Source of the DNA: Aestuariimicrobium sp. p3-SID1156
GTDB lineage: Bacteria > Actinomycetota > Actinomycetes > Propionibacteriales > Propionibacteriaceae
Reading direction: 5' to 3'
NCBI RefSeq assembly: GCF_025144225.1
Contig: NZ_JALXXB010000004.1
Coordinates: 124,001-188,000, forward strand
Length of the DNA: 64,000 nt
Shown here: positions 1-8,614 of the stretch, piece by piece
Position numbering within the stretch: position 1 is the stretch's first letter
Layout: every line of letters begins with the position of its first letter
Program-made: the position numbers and the translations under genes
The notes under the pieces: model-generated
Told to the model about the DNA's origin: nothing
The model's input: only the letters and a program-made list of their open reading frames with translations
The model's database searches: none

Positions 1-2
1 AG

Positions 3-155
3 CAGCAGGGCAGGCCGTCCATCATCGGGCGCATCACCCAGAACTTCGGCAAGAAGGACCCCCAGTCCACCGACGCTCCCGCCGTGGACGCCGGCCCCGT
101 GGTCACCGCCGAGGACACGATGCCGAACACCGGCATCCCCACCAGCACCAATTGA
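3..155 (+). CDS. C-terminal fragment of an unidentified protein (possibly sugar ABC permease)
   Basis: The window opens inside a reading frame that ends at TGA 153-155. The visible 50 residues are polar, with Pro, Thr and Asp enriched and no hydrophobic segment, as in a cytoplasmic tail after the last membrane helix. It stops 62 bases before the sugar-binding lipoprotein gene on the same strand, so a permease or ATPase of the same ABC importer is the natural guess from context. The sequence alone does not identify the family. Confidence 0.45.
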   Translation, partial: QQGRPSIIGRITQNFGKKDPQSTDAPAVDAGPVVTAEDTMPNTGIPTSTN

Positions 156-217
156 CCCGCGCAACGCTGCCCACCCCCATCGGAGACCTTCCGATGACCA
201 CCGAAAGAAGGAACGCA

Positions 218-1318
218 ATGAATCTCAACCGTCGAAGCATTCTCGGGTCCATCGCCGGACTCGCTGCACTGACCACCCTGAGCGCTTGTGGCGGCGAAGG
301 CCGCGAGGGTACTGGCAATTCGAGCAATGCCGGTGGCGGTTTCGCCGCCGACTCCACCATCGGCGTGGCGCTGCCGTGGCTGGGCACCCAGAACTGGAAG
401 GAGGCCGAGGCGATGTTCAAGAAGGAGCTCGAGTCGGCCGGATTCAAGGCGCTCGTCCAGTCCGCCGACAACAAGGTGCCCCAGCAGCAGTCCCAGATCG
501 ACACCATGATCCAGCAGGGTGCCAAGGTCATCGTCGTCGGCCCCGTTGACGGCAAGCAGCTCGGCTCCACCCTGAAGAAGGCCCGCGAGGCCGGCGTCGC
601 GGTGCTGGGCTACGACCGCATGCTCGAGAACACGGATGCCGTCGACGGCGTCATCCAGTTCGGCTCAATCCGCACCGGCGAGCTCCAGGGCCAGGCCCTG
701 CTCGACGGCCTCGCCGAGGTCAAGGGCGGCAAGGGCCCTTGGAACATCGAGCTCTTCGGTGGCGGCCCGGCAGACCCCAACGCCCCCCTCTTCTTCCAGG
801 GCGCGATGAAGGTGCTGCAGCCCAAGATCGACGACGGCACCCTTGTGGTGGTCTCGGGCCAGAAGGAGTTCACCCAGTGCGCCACCACCGACTGGGACAA
901 CGCCAAGGCACAGTCGCGCATGGACTCGCTGCTCTCGGGCAACTACTCCGGCAAGAAGATCGACGGCGTGCTCTCGCCCAATGACGGCATTGCCCGGGCC
1001 ATCCTGACCTCCTGCAAGCAGGCGGGCCAGCCAGTCCCGGTCATCACCGGGCTGGACGCCGAGAACGAGTCGGTTGCCCTGGTGTGGGCGGGCACGCAGT
1101 ACTGCACCGTGGCCAAGCCCACCGACAAGCTGGTCGGCAAGACGATGGAGATCATCAAGGCCCTCCAGAAGGACGGCAAGCTGCCCGAGACCAAGGAGAA
1201 GGGCAACAACGGCAAGATCGACGTCCCGATCTTCCAGCTCGACCCGGTCGTTGTCACCAAGAAGAACGCCAAGGAGGTCTTCGCCAACGATCCGGAGCGC
1301 ATGAAGCTGCTCAAGTGA
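218..1318 (+). CDS. Sugar ABC transporter substrate-binding lipoprotein, ChvE-like
   Basis: Periplasmic-binding-protein-like sugar receptor that would be anchored to the outer face of the membrane and hand a monosaccharide to an ABC importer. The N-terminus has RR, a hydrophobic stretch and a lipobox ending LSAC at about residue 23. The body follows the ChvE/multiple-monosaccharide layout: GVALPW near the start, IIQQGAKV-type helix, YDRML, then NDGIARAI and GLDAE in the second lobe. Length 366 residues is normal. ATG 218 was chosen over upstream TTG/ATG codons because it is preceded by AGAAGGA and directly begins the signal peptide. It lies just downstream of a partial gene likely from the same operon and is followed by a strong terminator. 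The exact sugar is not readable. Confidence 0.9.
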   Translation: MNLNRRSILGSIAGLAALTTLSACGGEGREGTGNSSNAGGGFAADSTIGVALPWLGTQNWKEAEAMFKKELESAGFKALVQSADNKVPQQQSQIDTMIQQGAKVIVVGPVDGKQLGSTLKKAREAGVAVLGYDRMLENTDAVDGVIQFGSIRTGELQGQALLDGLAEVKGGKGPWNIELFGGGPADPNAPLFFQGAMKVLQPKIDDGTLVVVSGQKEFTQCATTDWDNAKAQSRMDSLLSGNYSGKKIDGVLSPNDGIARAILTSCKQAGQPVPVITGLDAENESVALVWAGTQYCTVAKPTDKLVGKTMEIIKALQKDGKLPETKEKGNNGKIDVPIFQLDPVVVTKKNAKEVFANDPERMKLLK

Positions 1319-1334
1319 TGTGAAGTGAACCTCG

Positions 1335-1368
1335 AAGGGCCCTGGGCATCGGCGCAGGGCCCTTTCGC
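1335..1368 (+). terminator. Rho-independent-type terminator after the sugar-binding gene
   Basis: A perfect 10-bp stem (1335-1344 with 1355-1364, AAGGGCCCTG) closes a 10-base loop and is followed by a short T/C-rich tail. It sits 17 bases after the stop codon and just before the recO promoter, so it separates the two transcription units. Confidence 0.8.
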
Positions 1369-1375
1369 TTCGCCC

Positions 1376-1381
1376 TAGAGT
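1376..1381 (+). promoter_or_regulatory. -10 box of recO (leaderless)
   Basis: TAGAGT ends seven bases before the recO ATG and no Shine-Dalgarno is present, so transcription should begin at or next to the start codon. Confidence 0.6.
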
Positions 1382-1388
1382 TGAACCC

Positions 1389-2159
1389 ATGCCGAGCTAC
1401 AGGGACGAGGCCATCGTCCTGCGCACCCACAAGTTGGGGGAGGCCGACCGCATCATCACCCTGTTCACCCGTGGACACGGCAAGGTGCGGGCAGTCGCCC
1501 GGGGCGTACGGCGCACCTCCAGCAAGTTCGGGGGCCGGCTGGAACCCTTCACCCACGTCGACCTGCAACTGGTCGAGGGGCGCAGCCTTGACATCATCAC
1601 CCAGGCCGTCCAGTTGCACGCCTGGGCCGACCCCCTTGCTGCCGACTACGAGCTCTACACCGCCGGGCAGGTCATGCTCGAGACCGCCGACAAATTGGTG
1701 CCGGTCGAGGGCGAACCGGCCCTGCAGCACTACCTGCTCCTGGCTGGCGCACTGCGCACGCTGGGCCAAGGGACGCCCGATGGTCCGCGCCCCGCGTCCA
1801 TGGTCCTCAACGCCTACCTGCTGCGTGCCCAGGCCGTGGCGGGCTATGCGGCGACGCTGGATTCATGCGCTCGGTGCGAAGTGGGGTTGCCGGAGCCGGA
1901 CACCCCGGCGGCGGTGTGGTTCTCCCCGCAGGCCGGCGGCATGGTCTGCCGTCGGCATCGGACACCAGGGGCCGCGCGGGTGTCGGCGCCCACACAGAAC
2001 CTGCTGGTGGCGCTGTTGACCGGGGACTGGGAGGCCACACGGGCGGCCGGAGTACCGGAGCAGAAGGAGGCGAGCGGTCTCGTCGCGGCCTTCACCCAGT
2101 GGCACATGGAGCATGGCCTGCGAACGATGGGCTTCCTGGAGCGCGGCTACGAGACCTAG
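1389..2159 (+). CDS. recO: DNA repair protein RecO
   Basis: RecF-pathway mediator that anneals complementary strands and helps load RecA on gapped DNA. The N-terminal OB-fold is recognisable from YRDEAIVLRTHKLGEADRI and the following TRGHGKVRAVARGVR segment. A central helical region follows, then a zinc-binding part with CARC (about residue 158) and a later CRRH. Length 256 residues is typical of actinobacterial RecO. The ATG at 1389 follows a TAGAGT box by seven bases. The gene stands alone between the sugar transporter and the convergent Fur-family gene. Confidence 0.96.
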   Translation: MPSYRDEAIVLRTHKLGEADRIITLFTRGHGKVRAVARGVRRTSSKFGGRLEPFTHVDLQLVEGRSLDIITQAVQLHAWADPLAADYELYTAGQVMLETADKLVPVEGEPALQHYLLLAGALRTLGQGTPDGPRPASMVLNAYLLRAQAVAGYAATLDSCARCEVGLPEPDTPAAVWFSPQAGGMVCRRHRTPGAARVSAPTQNLLVALLTGDWEATRAAGVPEQKEASGLVAAFTQWHMEHGLRTMGFLERGYET

Positions 2160-2167
2160 CCGGGGAC

Positions 2168-2551
2168 TCAGCAGTCGGAGCAGAGGCCGAACATCTCCAG
2201 CTCGTGGCCGGCATCGCGGAAGCCGTACTCCGCAGCCACCTTGGCGGCCCAGGCCTCCACGGCATGGGCCTCGATCTCCACCGCCTTGCCACAGTTGCGG
2301 CAGATCAGGTGGTGATGGTGCCCCGATGAGCAGGCCCGGTAGGTCATCTCGCCATCGGGAGAGCGCACCGCGTCCAGTTCGTCGGACTCCACCATGCTCT
2401 GCAGGGTGCGGTAGACGGTGGCCAGTCCGACCTTGTCCCCGGCCGCAGCCAGGGCGGCGTGCACCTGCTGGGCGGTGCGGAACTCCTCGTTGCGGGAAAA
2501 CAGATGGCGGATCGCCGCACGCTGGCGGGTCTGGCGGACGGGAGCGGACAT
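2168..2551 (-). CDS. Fur-family metal-responsive repressor, Zur-like
   Basis: A 127-residue Fur superfamily repressor. The winged-helix part contains RQTRQRAAI and the DNA-reading segment VGLATVYRTL. The metal part holds the HHHH stretch (about residues 78-81), the structural zinc pair CRNC (84-87) and CSDC at the very C-terminus. Presence of both CxxC pairs and short length fit the Zur/Fur zinc or iron sensor group; a Zur role is favoured because actinobacterial Zur proteins look like this, but iron sensing cannot be excluded. No zinc uptake genes flank it. It is read leaderless from TACACT. Confidence 0.9.
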   Translation of the reverse strand: MSAPVRQTRQRAAIRHLFSRNEEFRTAQQVHAALAAAGDKVGLATVYRTLQSMVESDELDAVRSPDGEMTYRACSSGHHHHLICRNCGKAVEIEAHAVEAWAAKVAAEYGFRDAGHELEMFGLCSDC

Positions 2552-2557
2552 GCGTCG

Positions 2558-2563
2558 AGTGTA
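2558..2563 (-). promoter_or_regulatory. -10 box of the Fur-family gene (leaderless)
   Basis: On the minus strand TACACT ends six bases before the ATG at 2551, the same spacing seen at many genes in this window. Confidence 0.6.
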
Positions 2564-2618
2564 GCCACGGCATGGTTTCAGCGTTCAACGGGATTCGGGT
2601 TCCGGGTGGGGCTGGGGG

Positions 2619-2624
2619 TACCCT
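2619..2624 (+). promoter_or_regulatory. -10 box of the PCuAC gene (leaderless)
   Basis: TACCCT ends six bases before ATG 2631 with no ribosome binding site between. Confidence 0.55.
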
Positions 2625-2630
2625 GCGTCC

Positions 2631-3134
2631 ATGCAGCGACGTGGATTCCTCCGTTCCGGTGTGTCCGCAGCCGCCCTCGTGCTGGGTGCCTGTGGCACCT
2701 CCGACGACCAGGCCGGCAGCGACGAGGCCAAGCTGATGGTGAGCGATCCCTGGGTGCGCACCACCACGGGCAAGAAGGACCCGATGATGACGGGCGCCTT
2801 CATGGACATCACCAACCCCACCAGCGAGGACCGCGTGCTCCTGAAGGTCAGCACCGATGCCTCTGATCACACCGAGCTCCACAAGATGGAGAAGGTCGAC
2901 GGCACGATGGTGATGTCCGAGGCCAAGGACGGCATCACCGTTCCCAAGGAGGGACACCGCCACTTGGTGTCAGGCGGCTACCACATCATGATCATGAAGC
3001 TTGAGAAGGAGCTCAAGGTCGGTGACGAGGTGAAGATCACCCTCGAATTCGACAAGGGCGAGAAGATCGAGGTCACCGCCATGGTGAAGGAGTTCGTCGA
3101 GGAGGAGGACCACTACCACACGCCCAAGCCATGA
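2631..3134 (+). CDS. PCu(A)C-type copper chaperone lipoprotein
   Basis: Extracellular copper chaperone of the PCuAC family. RR, a hydrophobic core and LGAC give a lipoprotein signal with Cys near residue 21. The folded part has DPWVR, GAFMDITNP, the Cu ligands in HTELHKM (His and Met), and M..G..V followed by HRHLVSGGYHIMIM. These His and Met residues match the H(M)X10MX21HXM layout in outline. In Streptomyces a related chaperone (ECuC) is encoded beside a DyP peroxidase (DtpA) and Sco and supplies copper to a radical copper oxidase. Here the next gene is also a DyP, but no Sco is seen. The C-terminus is acidic with HYHTP. Confidence 0.9.
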   Translation: MQRRGFLRSGVSAAALVLGACGTSDDQAGSDEAKLMVSDPWVRTTTGKKDPMMTGAFMDITNPTSEDRVLLKVSTDASDHTELHKMEKVDGTMVMSEAKDGITVPKEGHRHLVSGGYHIMIMKLEKELKVGDEVKITLEFDKGEKIEVTAMVKEFVEEEDHYHTPKP

Positions 3135-3165
3135 GCGTTTCGGGCATGTGCTGTAGTGGTGGACG

Positions 3166-4389
3166 ATGACCTCTGAGAGTTTCCCGCGGACAGGCCACGG
3201 CATGGATCGCCGTGGCCTGTTCGGCGTGGTCGCGGGCGGATCGGTGGTGGCCGCCATGGCCGCAGGCTGCACCCGCAAGAATGCGAGCTCCCCGGAACTG
3301 AACGGCGATGACCCCCGCGACCCGCGCGGCCGAACCTGGAGCCCCCATCAGGAGCACCAGGCCGGCATCACCTCGCCCACCCCCGCGGTGACCGTCATTG
3401 TCTCCTTGGACCTGGTGAAGGGCGCCGACCGGGACGCCCTGCGCCGGTTCCTCAAGATGTGGTCGGCCGACATCGAGGCATTGATGGCAGGGCGCAAGGT
3501 GCCCGGTGACCCGCTGCAGGACATGGCCCAGCCCAATGTCTCGCTCTCGGTCACGGTCGGTTTCGGCCTCGGCTTCTTCAGGGTTCCCGGCCTGGAGAAG
3601 TACCTGCCCGACGGGCTGGCCGAGATCGCGCCGATGAAGCACGACAAGCTGGTCGAAGACTGGAGCGGTGGAGACCTGGTTGTCCAGATTTGCGCCGACG
3701 ACCCCACCTCGGCGGCCTATGCCCAGCGCATCCTGGTCCGCGATGCCAAGCCCTTCGCCACCCCTCGCTGGGTCCAACATGGCTCCTGGCGAGCCATCGG
3801 CGGCGACGGCAAGCCGATCACCGGACGCAACCTGTTCGGCCAGGTCGACGGCACGGGCAATGTCCTGGAGGACGCCGGCAACAAGATCTGGACCGACGCG
3901 GGCCAGTCCTGGTTCACCGGCGGCACGATGATGGTGGTACGCCGTATCGAGATGAACCTCACCACCTGGGACGAGCTCACCCGCGAGCGACAAGAGAAGG
4001 CGATGGGCCGCACCCTCGACGTCGGCGGCCCCCTCAGCGGGCCCAACGAGGAGATGAAGCCGCTCAACTTCAGCGCCCGTGACCAGGACGGCAAGCTGCT
4101 GGTGCCCATCGACTCCCACGCCCGTCTGTCCAACCCGGCCAGCAACGGCGGTCGCACCATGTTCCGCCGCTCCACGAACTACACCCACGACGAGGGCGGC
4201 AAGACCACCCACGGACTCATGTTCGTCAGCTTCCAGACCTCGATCCCCGGGGTGTTCACCCCGGTGCAGAAGCGCCTGGACGCCTCCGACGCCCTGAACG
4301 AGTGGACAACCGCCATCGGCTCGGCCGTCTTCGCCGTGCCGGGCGGCTGGCCCCAGGGCAAGTTCCTGGCGCACGGGCTGTTCGCCTAA
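3166..4389 (+). CDS. Tat-exported DyP-type haem peroxidase, EfeB/DtpA-like
   Basis: Dye-decolourising peroxidase that uses haem and hydrogen peroxide; exported A-type members act in iron or copper metabolism. The N-terminus has the twin arginine DRRGLFG followed by a hydrophobic segment and a Cys, so Tat export with lipid anchoring is possible. The GXXDG haem motif is present as GQVDG (about residue 224), the likely proximal His lies about 91 residues later in DSHAR, and the distal Arg in FRRSTNY. Length 407 fits. It starts 31 bases after the copper chaperone gene, a pairing known from Streptomyces. TAGTGG lies six bases before the ATG, so it may also have its own weak promoter. Confidence 0.93.
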   Translation: MTSESFPRTGHGMDRRGLFGVVAGGSVVAAMAAGCTRKNASSPELNGDDPRDPRGRTWSPHQEHQAGITSPTPAVTVIVSLDLVKGADRDALRRFLKMWSADIEALMAGRKVPGDPLQDMAQPNVSLSVTVGFGLGFFRVPGLEKYLPDGLAEIAPMKHDKLVEDWSGGDLVVQICADDPTSAAYAQRILVRDAKPFATPRWVQHGSWRAIGGDGKPITGRNLFGQVDGTGNVLEDAGNKIWTDAGQSWFTGGTMMVVRRIEMNLTTWDELTRERQEKAMGRTLDVGGPLSGPNEEMKPLNFSARDQDGKLLVPIDSHARLSNPASNGGRTMFRRSTNYTHDEGGKTTHGLMFVSFQTSIPGVFTPVQKRLDASDALNEWTTAIGSAVFAVPGGWPQGKFLAHGLFA

Positions 4390-4410
4390 TCGTGGCGTTG
4401 CAGGGACCAC

Positions 4411-4416
4411 TAGGCT
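4411..4416 (+). promoter_or_regulatory. -10 box of the ABM gene (leaderless)
   Basis: TAGGCT ends six bases before GTG 4423. Confidence 0.55.
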
Positions 4417-4422
4417 GCTGAC

Positions 4423-4737
4423 GTGCTTGTCGTGAACAGGTTCCGTGTGCCCGAGTCCGAGCGTCCCGTTTTCGAAGGACGCGCCCAGGCGGCGGTCGAG
4501 CTGTTTCGCACCAAACCCGGCCTGCAGAGCGCGGACCTGGTGCAAAACCTCGATGACCCGGAGTTGTGGGCAATCGTGACGCACTGGGACCAGGTCGGGT
4601 CGTACCGCCGTGCGCTCGGCGGTTTCGAGTCCAAGATGACCATCGTCCCGCTGCTCAGCCTGGCCATTGACGAACCCTCGGCCTATGCCGACCCGGCCGA
4701 TGTGGGCTCCAACCGTCCGCGAGGTTTTCACCGATAG
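4423..4737 (+). CDS. Antibiotic biosynthesis monooxygenase (ABM) domain protein
   Basis: A 104-residue single-domain ferredoxin-like protein of the ABM fold. The start LVVNRFRVPES, then GLQSADLVQNLDDPELWAIVTHW and the FES helix match this family, which includes quinol monooxygenases and haem-degrading IsdG/MhuD enzymes. No catalytic triad can be assigned safely. Its position directly after a haem peroxidase makes a haem-related or oxidant-related role possible, but that is only context. The GTG start is supported by the TAGGCT box six bases upstream; the second GTG three codons later is an alternative. Confidence 0.8.
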   Translation: MLVVNRFRVPESERPVFEGRAQAAVELFRTKPGLQSADLVQNLDDPELWAIVTHWDQVGSYRRALGGFESKMTIVPLLSLAIDEPSAYADPADVGSNRPRGFHR

Positions 4738-4740
4738 GCT
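4735..4740 (+). promoter_or_regulatory. Probable -10 box of glyS
   Basis: TAGGCT lies at the end of the upstream gene and 57 bases before the chosen glyS start, leaving a leader with the GGAGA ribosome site. No clear -35 was identified. Confidence 0.35.
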
Positions 4741-4797
4741 GGGCCCACTGCACGCTCCCGCCTGGTGCGTGTGCCAATGAGGACTTGGAGAAGAATC

Positions 4798-6189
4798 GTG
4801 GCCCCTGACAGCAAGCTCGATGCGGTCGTCAGCCTGTGCAAGCGACGCGGGTTCGTCTACCCCTGCGGTGAGATCTACGGTGGCACCCGAGCCGCCTGGG
4901 ACTACGGACCGCTGGGTGTCGAGCTCAAGGAGAACATCAAGCGCCAGTGGTGGAAGTCGATGGTGACCGGACGCGATGACGTCGTCGGCCTGGACTCCTC
5001 GATCATCCTCCCTCGTCAGGTGTGGGTTGCCTCGGGCCACGTCGGTGAGTTCACCGACCCGCTGACCGAGTGCACCAGCTGCCACAAGCGTTTCCGTGTG
5101 GACCACATGCAGGAGGCGCTGGCCGCCAAGAAGGGCGATGTCGACCCCGACTCGATCCCGCTGTCGGAGATCAACTGCCCGCACTGCGGCACCAAGGGTC
5201 AGTGGACCGAGCCCCGCGAATTCAACATGATGCTCAAGACCTACCTGGGCGTCATCGAGGACGAGACCGGCCTGCACTATCTGCGACCGGAGACTGCCCA
5301 GGGCATCTTCGTGAACTTCAAGCAGGTCGTCCAGACCCAGCGGATGAAGCCCCCCTTCGGCATCGCCCAGACCGGCAAGAGCTTCCGCAACGAGATCACC
5401 CCGGGCAACTTCATCTTCCGCACCCGCGAGTTCGAGCAGATGGAGATGGAGTTCTTCGTCGTGCCCGGCACCGATGAGGAGTGGCACGAGTACTGGATCA
5501 ACGAGCGCAAGAACTGGTACGTCAACCTGGGCATCGCCGAGGACAACCTGCGCCTCTACGAGCACCCGCAGGAGAAGCTCTCGCACTACTCCAAGCGCAC
5601 CGTCGACATTGAGTACCGTTTCGGCTTCACCGGCTCGGAGTGGGGCGAGCTCGAGGGGATCGCCAACCGCACCGACTTCGACCTGTCCACCCACACGAAG
5701 CATTCCGGGCAGGACCTGTCGTACTTCGACCAGGTGAACAACGAGCGCTACGTCCCCTACGTCATCGAGCCGGCGGCCGGCCTGTCGCGTTCGCTGATGA
5801 CCTTCCTGGTCGAGGCCTACACCGAGGACGAGGCACCCAACACCAAGGGCGGGGTCGACAAGCGCACCGTGCTGCGCCTGGACAACCGCCTGGCCCCCGT
5901 CAAGGCTGCCGTGCTGCCGCTCTCGCGCAATGAGGACCTCTCACCCAAGGCGCGTGACCTCGCCGCCCAGCTGCGCAAGAACTGGAATGTCGACTTCGAC
6001 GACTCCCAGGCCATCGGCAAGCGCTACCGTCGCCAAGACGAGATCGGGACGCCGTTCTGCATCACGGTCGACTTCGACACCCTGGAGGACCAGGCCGTCA
6101 CCATCCGCGAGCGCGACACCATGGCGCAGGAGCGGGTGGCACTGGACCAGGTCGAGGGCTACCTCGCCCAGCGCCTGATCGGCTGCTGA
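4798..6189 (+). CDS. glyS: Glycine--tRNA ligase (dimeric, class II)
   Basis: Charges tRNA-Gly with glycine using ATP. Class II features are clear: N-terminal [11 protein letters not shown] and AAWDYGPLG, motif 2 in SFRNEI with [12 protein letters not shown], and motif 3 near the end in [11 protein letters not shown] zinc-type knuckle is visible as CTSCHKRF and CPHCGTKG. The C-terminal anticodon-binding domain begins near [10 protein letters not shown]. At 463 residues it is the single-chain dimeric form used by Actinobacteria rather than the two-subunit bacterial form. GTG 4798 is chosen because GGAGA precedes it and upstream in-frame codons encode an Arg-rich extension absent from the family. 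Confidence 0.97.
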   Translation: MAPDSKLDAVVSLCKRRGFVYPCGEIYGGTRAAWDYGPLGVELKENIKRQWWKSMVTGRDDVVGLDSSIILPRQVWVASGHVGEFTDPLTECTSCHKRFRVDHMQEALAAKKGDVDPDSIPLSEINCPHCGTKGQWTEPREFNMMLKTYLGVIEDETGLHYLRPETAQGIFVNFKQVVQTQRMKPPFGIAQTGKSFRNEITPGNFIFRTREFEQMEMEFFVVPGTDEEWHEYWINERKNWYVNLGIAEDNLRLYEHPQEKLSHYSKRTVDIEYRFGFTGSEWGELEGIANRTDFDLSTHTKHSGQDLSYFDQVNNERYVPYVIEPAAGLSRSLMTFLVEAYTEDEAPNTKGGVDKRTVLRLDNRLAPVKAAVLPLSRNEDLSPKARDLAAQLRKNWNVDFDDSQAIGKRYRRQDEIGTPFCITVDFDTLEDQAVTIRERDTMAQERVALDQVEGYLAQRLIGC

Positions 6190-6265
6190 GTTCTCCGGCT
6201 ACCGGCCTTTCCCGGCTCCCGCCCCTTCGCGGCTCCAGGCCTTTCCCGGTTTGCCCGACCTGCAT

Positions 6266-6297
6266 GCCCTCGCCCCCGACATATCGCGGGCGAGGGC
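6266..6297. terminator. GC-rich hairpin downstream of glyS
   Basis: GCCCTCGCCC (6266-6275) pairs perfectly with GGGCGAGGGC (6288-6297) around a 12-base loop. There is no T-run, but it is the only strong stem in the 264-base gap between glyS and the alpha-galactosidase gene and lies 77 bases after the glyS stop. The same gap also carries two copies of GGCCTTTCCCGG (near 6205 and 6238). Confidence 0.5.
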
Positions 6298-6453
6298 TTA
6301 GCAGCCGAGCAAAGGCAGGGCGGGGCAGGGCCGCGCAGCTTCAGTGGACGCCCCCCGGCCGACCCCCAGGTCGCGATCCTGGGCGCCCTTCCCAAGCGAG
6401 GTCCCACCTCGTAGGATTTGTTGCGCCGTGTAACAAAGTCTCCGGAGGTGACC

Positions 6454-8595
6454 GTGAACTCGACCCTGATCGCCCTGCAGAACGACCGTGTCAGCCTGCT
6501 GCTCGCCAGTGACGGGCTGGTGCCCGAGGTGGTCCACTGGGGCAAGCCCCTGGGCCAGCTCGACGCCGAGACCGTCCAGACGCTGCGTCGTGTCTCACAG
6601 CACGCAGGCCTCCACAACGGCCTCCCCGACACCGGGTACCGGCTCTCGATGCTCCCCGAACAGTGGACCGGCTGGAGCGGCCACCCCGGCATCAGCGGCT
6701 CCCGCAAGGGTCAGGGCTGGGCGCCGCGCTTCGAGGTCACCCGCACCACCCTCGACGGCCAGGACGTCACCGGTTTCGCCTCCGCGGACCGCGGCACCGC
6801 GGTCTTCCACGCGCACGATGAGCTGGCAGGGCTCGACCTGGAACTCACCGTCGAACTCACCGCGTCCGACCTGGTGCGCACCCGCGCCACCCTCACCAAT
6901 ACCGGCGAGGACGGCTACCAGCTCGACCAGCTGCTGATCTGCCTGCCTGTCCCCGCCGGCGCCACCGAGGTCCTCGACTTCGCCGGACGCTGGGGCAAGG
7001 AGCGCCACCCCCAGCGCACCACCCTCCCGGTCGGCACACACTGGCGCGAGGGCCGCCATGGACGCACGGGCGCCGACTCCGCCTACGTCCTGCACCTGGG
7101 CGAGGCCGGCTTCGACTTCGGCCGTGGCGAGGTCTGGTCGGTGCACACCGCCTGGAGCGGGAACCACGTCCACTACGCCGAGAAGACCCTCACCGGCGAC
7201 CAGGTGATCGGCGGCGGCGAACTGCTGCTCCCCGGCGAGATGGTGCTCGACCACGGCCAGAGCTATATCAGCCCCTGGGTCATTTCCGGCCACGGCACCG
7301 GTCTGGACGAGATCGCCCGCAATCATCACCGCTACCTCCGCGACCGTGCGAACCCCGTCAACACCAGGCGCCCGGTCACCCTGAACGTCTGGGAGGCGGT
7401 CTACTTCGACCACGATGTCGACCGCCTCCGGGACCTCGCCGACCGGGCTGCGCAGCTCGGCATCGAACGCTACGTGCTTGATGATGGCTGGTTCGGTGCT
7501 CGCCGCAACGATGGGGCCGGGCTGGGCGACTGGGTGGTCAGCAGCGACGTCTGGCCGGATCGTCTCCATCCGCTGGTCGACCACGTCACCGGCCTGGGCA
7601 TGCAGTTCGGCCTGTGGTTCGAGCCCGAGATGGTCAACCCCGACTCCGACCTGGCCCGGGCCCACCCCGACTGGGTGATGCAGGTCCCCGGACGCCGACC
7701 CCTGGAAGCCCGCCGCCAGTGGGTGCTCAACATCGGCATCCCCGGCGCCTATGAACACGTCAAGTCCCAGATGATGGCCCTGCTCAACGAGTACGACATC
7801 AGCTACATCAAGTGGGACCACAACCGCGACGTCTTCGACGCGGGGACAATGCCCGCCGGCGTCCCCGGCGTCCACGAGCAGACCATCGCCTTCTACCGCC
7901 TGGTCGACGAGCTCAAGGTCGCCCACCCTGGCTTGGAGATCGAGTCCTGCAGTTCCGGTGGCGCCCGCATCGACCTCGAGGTGATGCAGCACTGTGACCG
8001 GGTCTGGGTCAGCGACAACATCGACCCCACCGACCGGCAGCAGATGATGCGCTGGACCACCCAGCTGCTCCCGCCGGAGATGTTGGGCTCCCACATCGCG
8101 TCTGGCGCGTCCCACACCACCGGACGCCACCACGACATCAATTACCGGGCGGCCACCGCCGTCTTCGGCCACCTGGGCGTGGAGTGGGACCTCGCGAAGG
8201 CGACCGAGCACGAGCTGGAGCGCCTCGGGGCCTGGATCGCCTGGTACAAGCAGCATCGCGACGTGCTGCTGGCCGGTGACCTGGTCCGTGTCGACCTCCC
8301 CGTCCCCGGCGTCTACCTCCACGGCGTGGTCACCAAGGACCAGGCGATCTACTCCTTCACGACCCTCGAAAGGCCACACACCTGGAGCCTGGGCATGGTG
8401 CCGCTTCCCGGCCTCGACCCGGACGCCCGCTACCGCCTCACCGAGCTCGACCTGACCCTGGACGGCGGGGAACACCCCGTGGCCGGGTCCGCCGAACCGA
8501 TCGAGCTGACCGGGCGCCAGCTCGCCACCGTCGGCGTCCGCGCACCGCTGGTCAATCCCGAGCGGACAAGGATCATCATCGCCGATCGGGTGTGA
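6454..8595 (+). CDS. Alpha-galactosidase, glycoside hydrolase family 36
   Basis: Cleaves terminal alpha-1,6-galactose from melibiose, raffinose and related sugars, probably in the cytoplasm as no signal peptide is seen. An N-terminal beta-sandwich (to about residue 310) precedes the TIM barrel. Barrel signatures are WEAVYFDHD, YVLDDGWFG, GLWFEPEMVNPDSD, the nucleophile Asp in YIKWDHNRD, SCSSGGARID, and the acid/base Asp in SDNIDPTDR. Length 713 is right for the large bacterial GH36 enzymes. GTG 6454 sits five bases after GGAGG; upstream in-frame codons are less likely. No transporter gene is adjacent in the window apart from the sugar-binding protein 5 kb upstream. Confidence 0.95.
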   Translation: MNSTLIALQNDRVSLLLASDGLVPEVVHWGKPLGQLDAETVQTLRRVSQHAGLHNGLPDTGYRLSMLPEQWTGWSGHPGISGSRKGQGWAPRFEVTRTTLDGQDVTGFASADRGTAVFHAHDELAGLDLELTVELTASDLVRTRATLTNTGEDGYQLDQLLICLPVPAGATEVLDFAGRWGKERHPQRTTLPVGTHWREGRHGRTGADSAYVLHLGEAGFDFGRGEVWSVHTAWSGNHVHYAEKTLTGDQVIGGGELLLPGEMVLDHGQSYISPWVISGHGTGLDEIARNHHRYLRDRANPVNTRRPVTLNVWEAVYFDHDVDRLRDLADRAAQLGIERYVLDDGWFGARRNDGAGLGDWVVSSDVWPDRLHPLVDHVTGLGMQFGLWFEPEMVNPDSDLARAHPDWVMQVPGRRPLEARRQWVLNIGIPGAYEHVKSQMMALLNEYDISYIKWDHNRDVFDAGTMPAGVPGVHEQTIAFYRLVDELKVAHPGLEIESCSSGGARIDLEVMQHCDRVWVSDNIDPTDRQQMMRWTTQLLPPEMLGSHIASGASHTTGRHHDINYRAATAVFGHLGVEWDLAKATEHELERLGAWIAWYKQHRDVLLAGDLVRVDLPVPGVYLHGVVTKDQAIYSFTTLERPHTWSLGMVPLPGLDPDARYRLTELDLTLDGGEHPVAGSAEPIELTGRQLATVGVRAPLVNPERTRIIIADRV

Positions 8596-8600
8596 GCACG

Positions 8601-8606
8601 TAGAAT
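8601..8606 (+). promoter_or_regulatory. -10 box of dusB
   Basis: TAGAAT ends eight bases before GTG 8615; a leaderless or near-leaderless transcript is expected. Confidence 0.6.
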
Positions 8607-8614
8607 CGTCCTTT

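Noticed and set aside
3073..5703. Long minus-strand open frame opposite the DyP, ABM and glyS genes
   Set aside because: It is antisense to three well-identified genes; its translation is Gly/Val/Leu/Asp-rich with no family signature, as expected for the complementary frame of GC-rich coding DNA.
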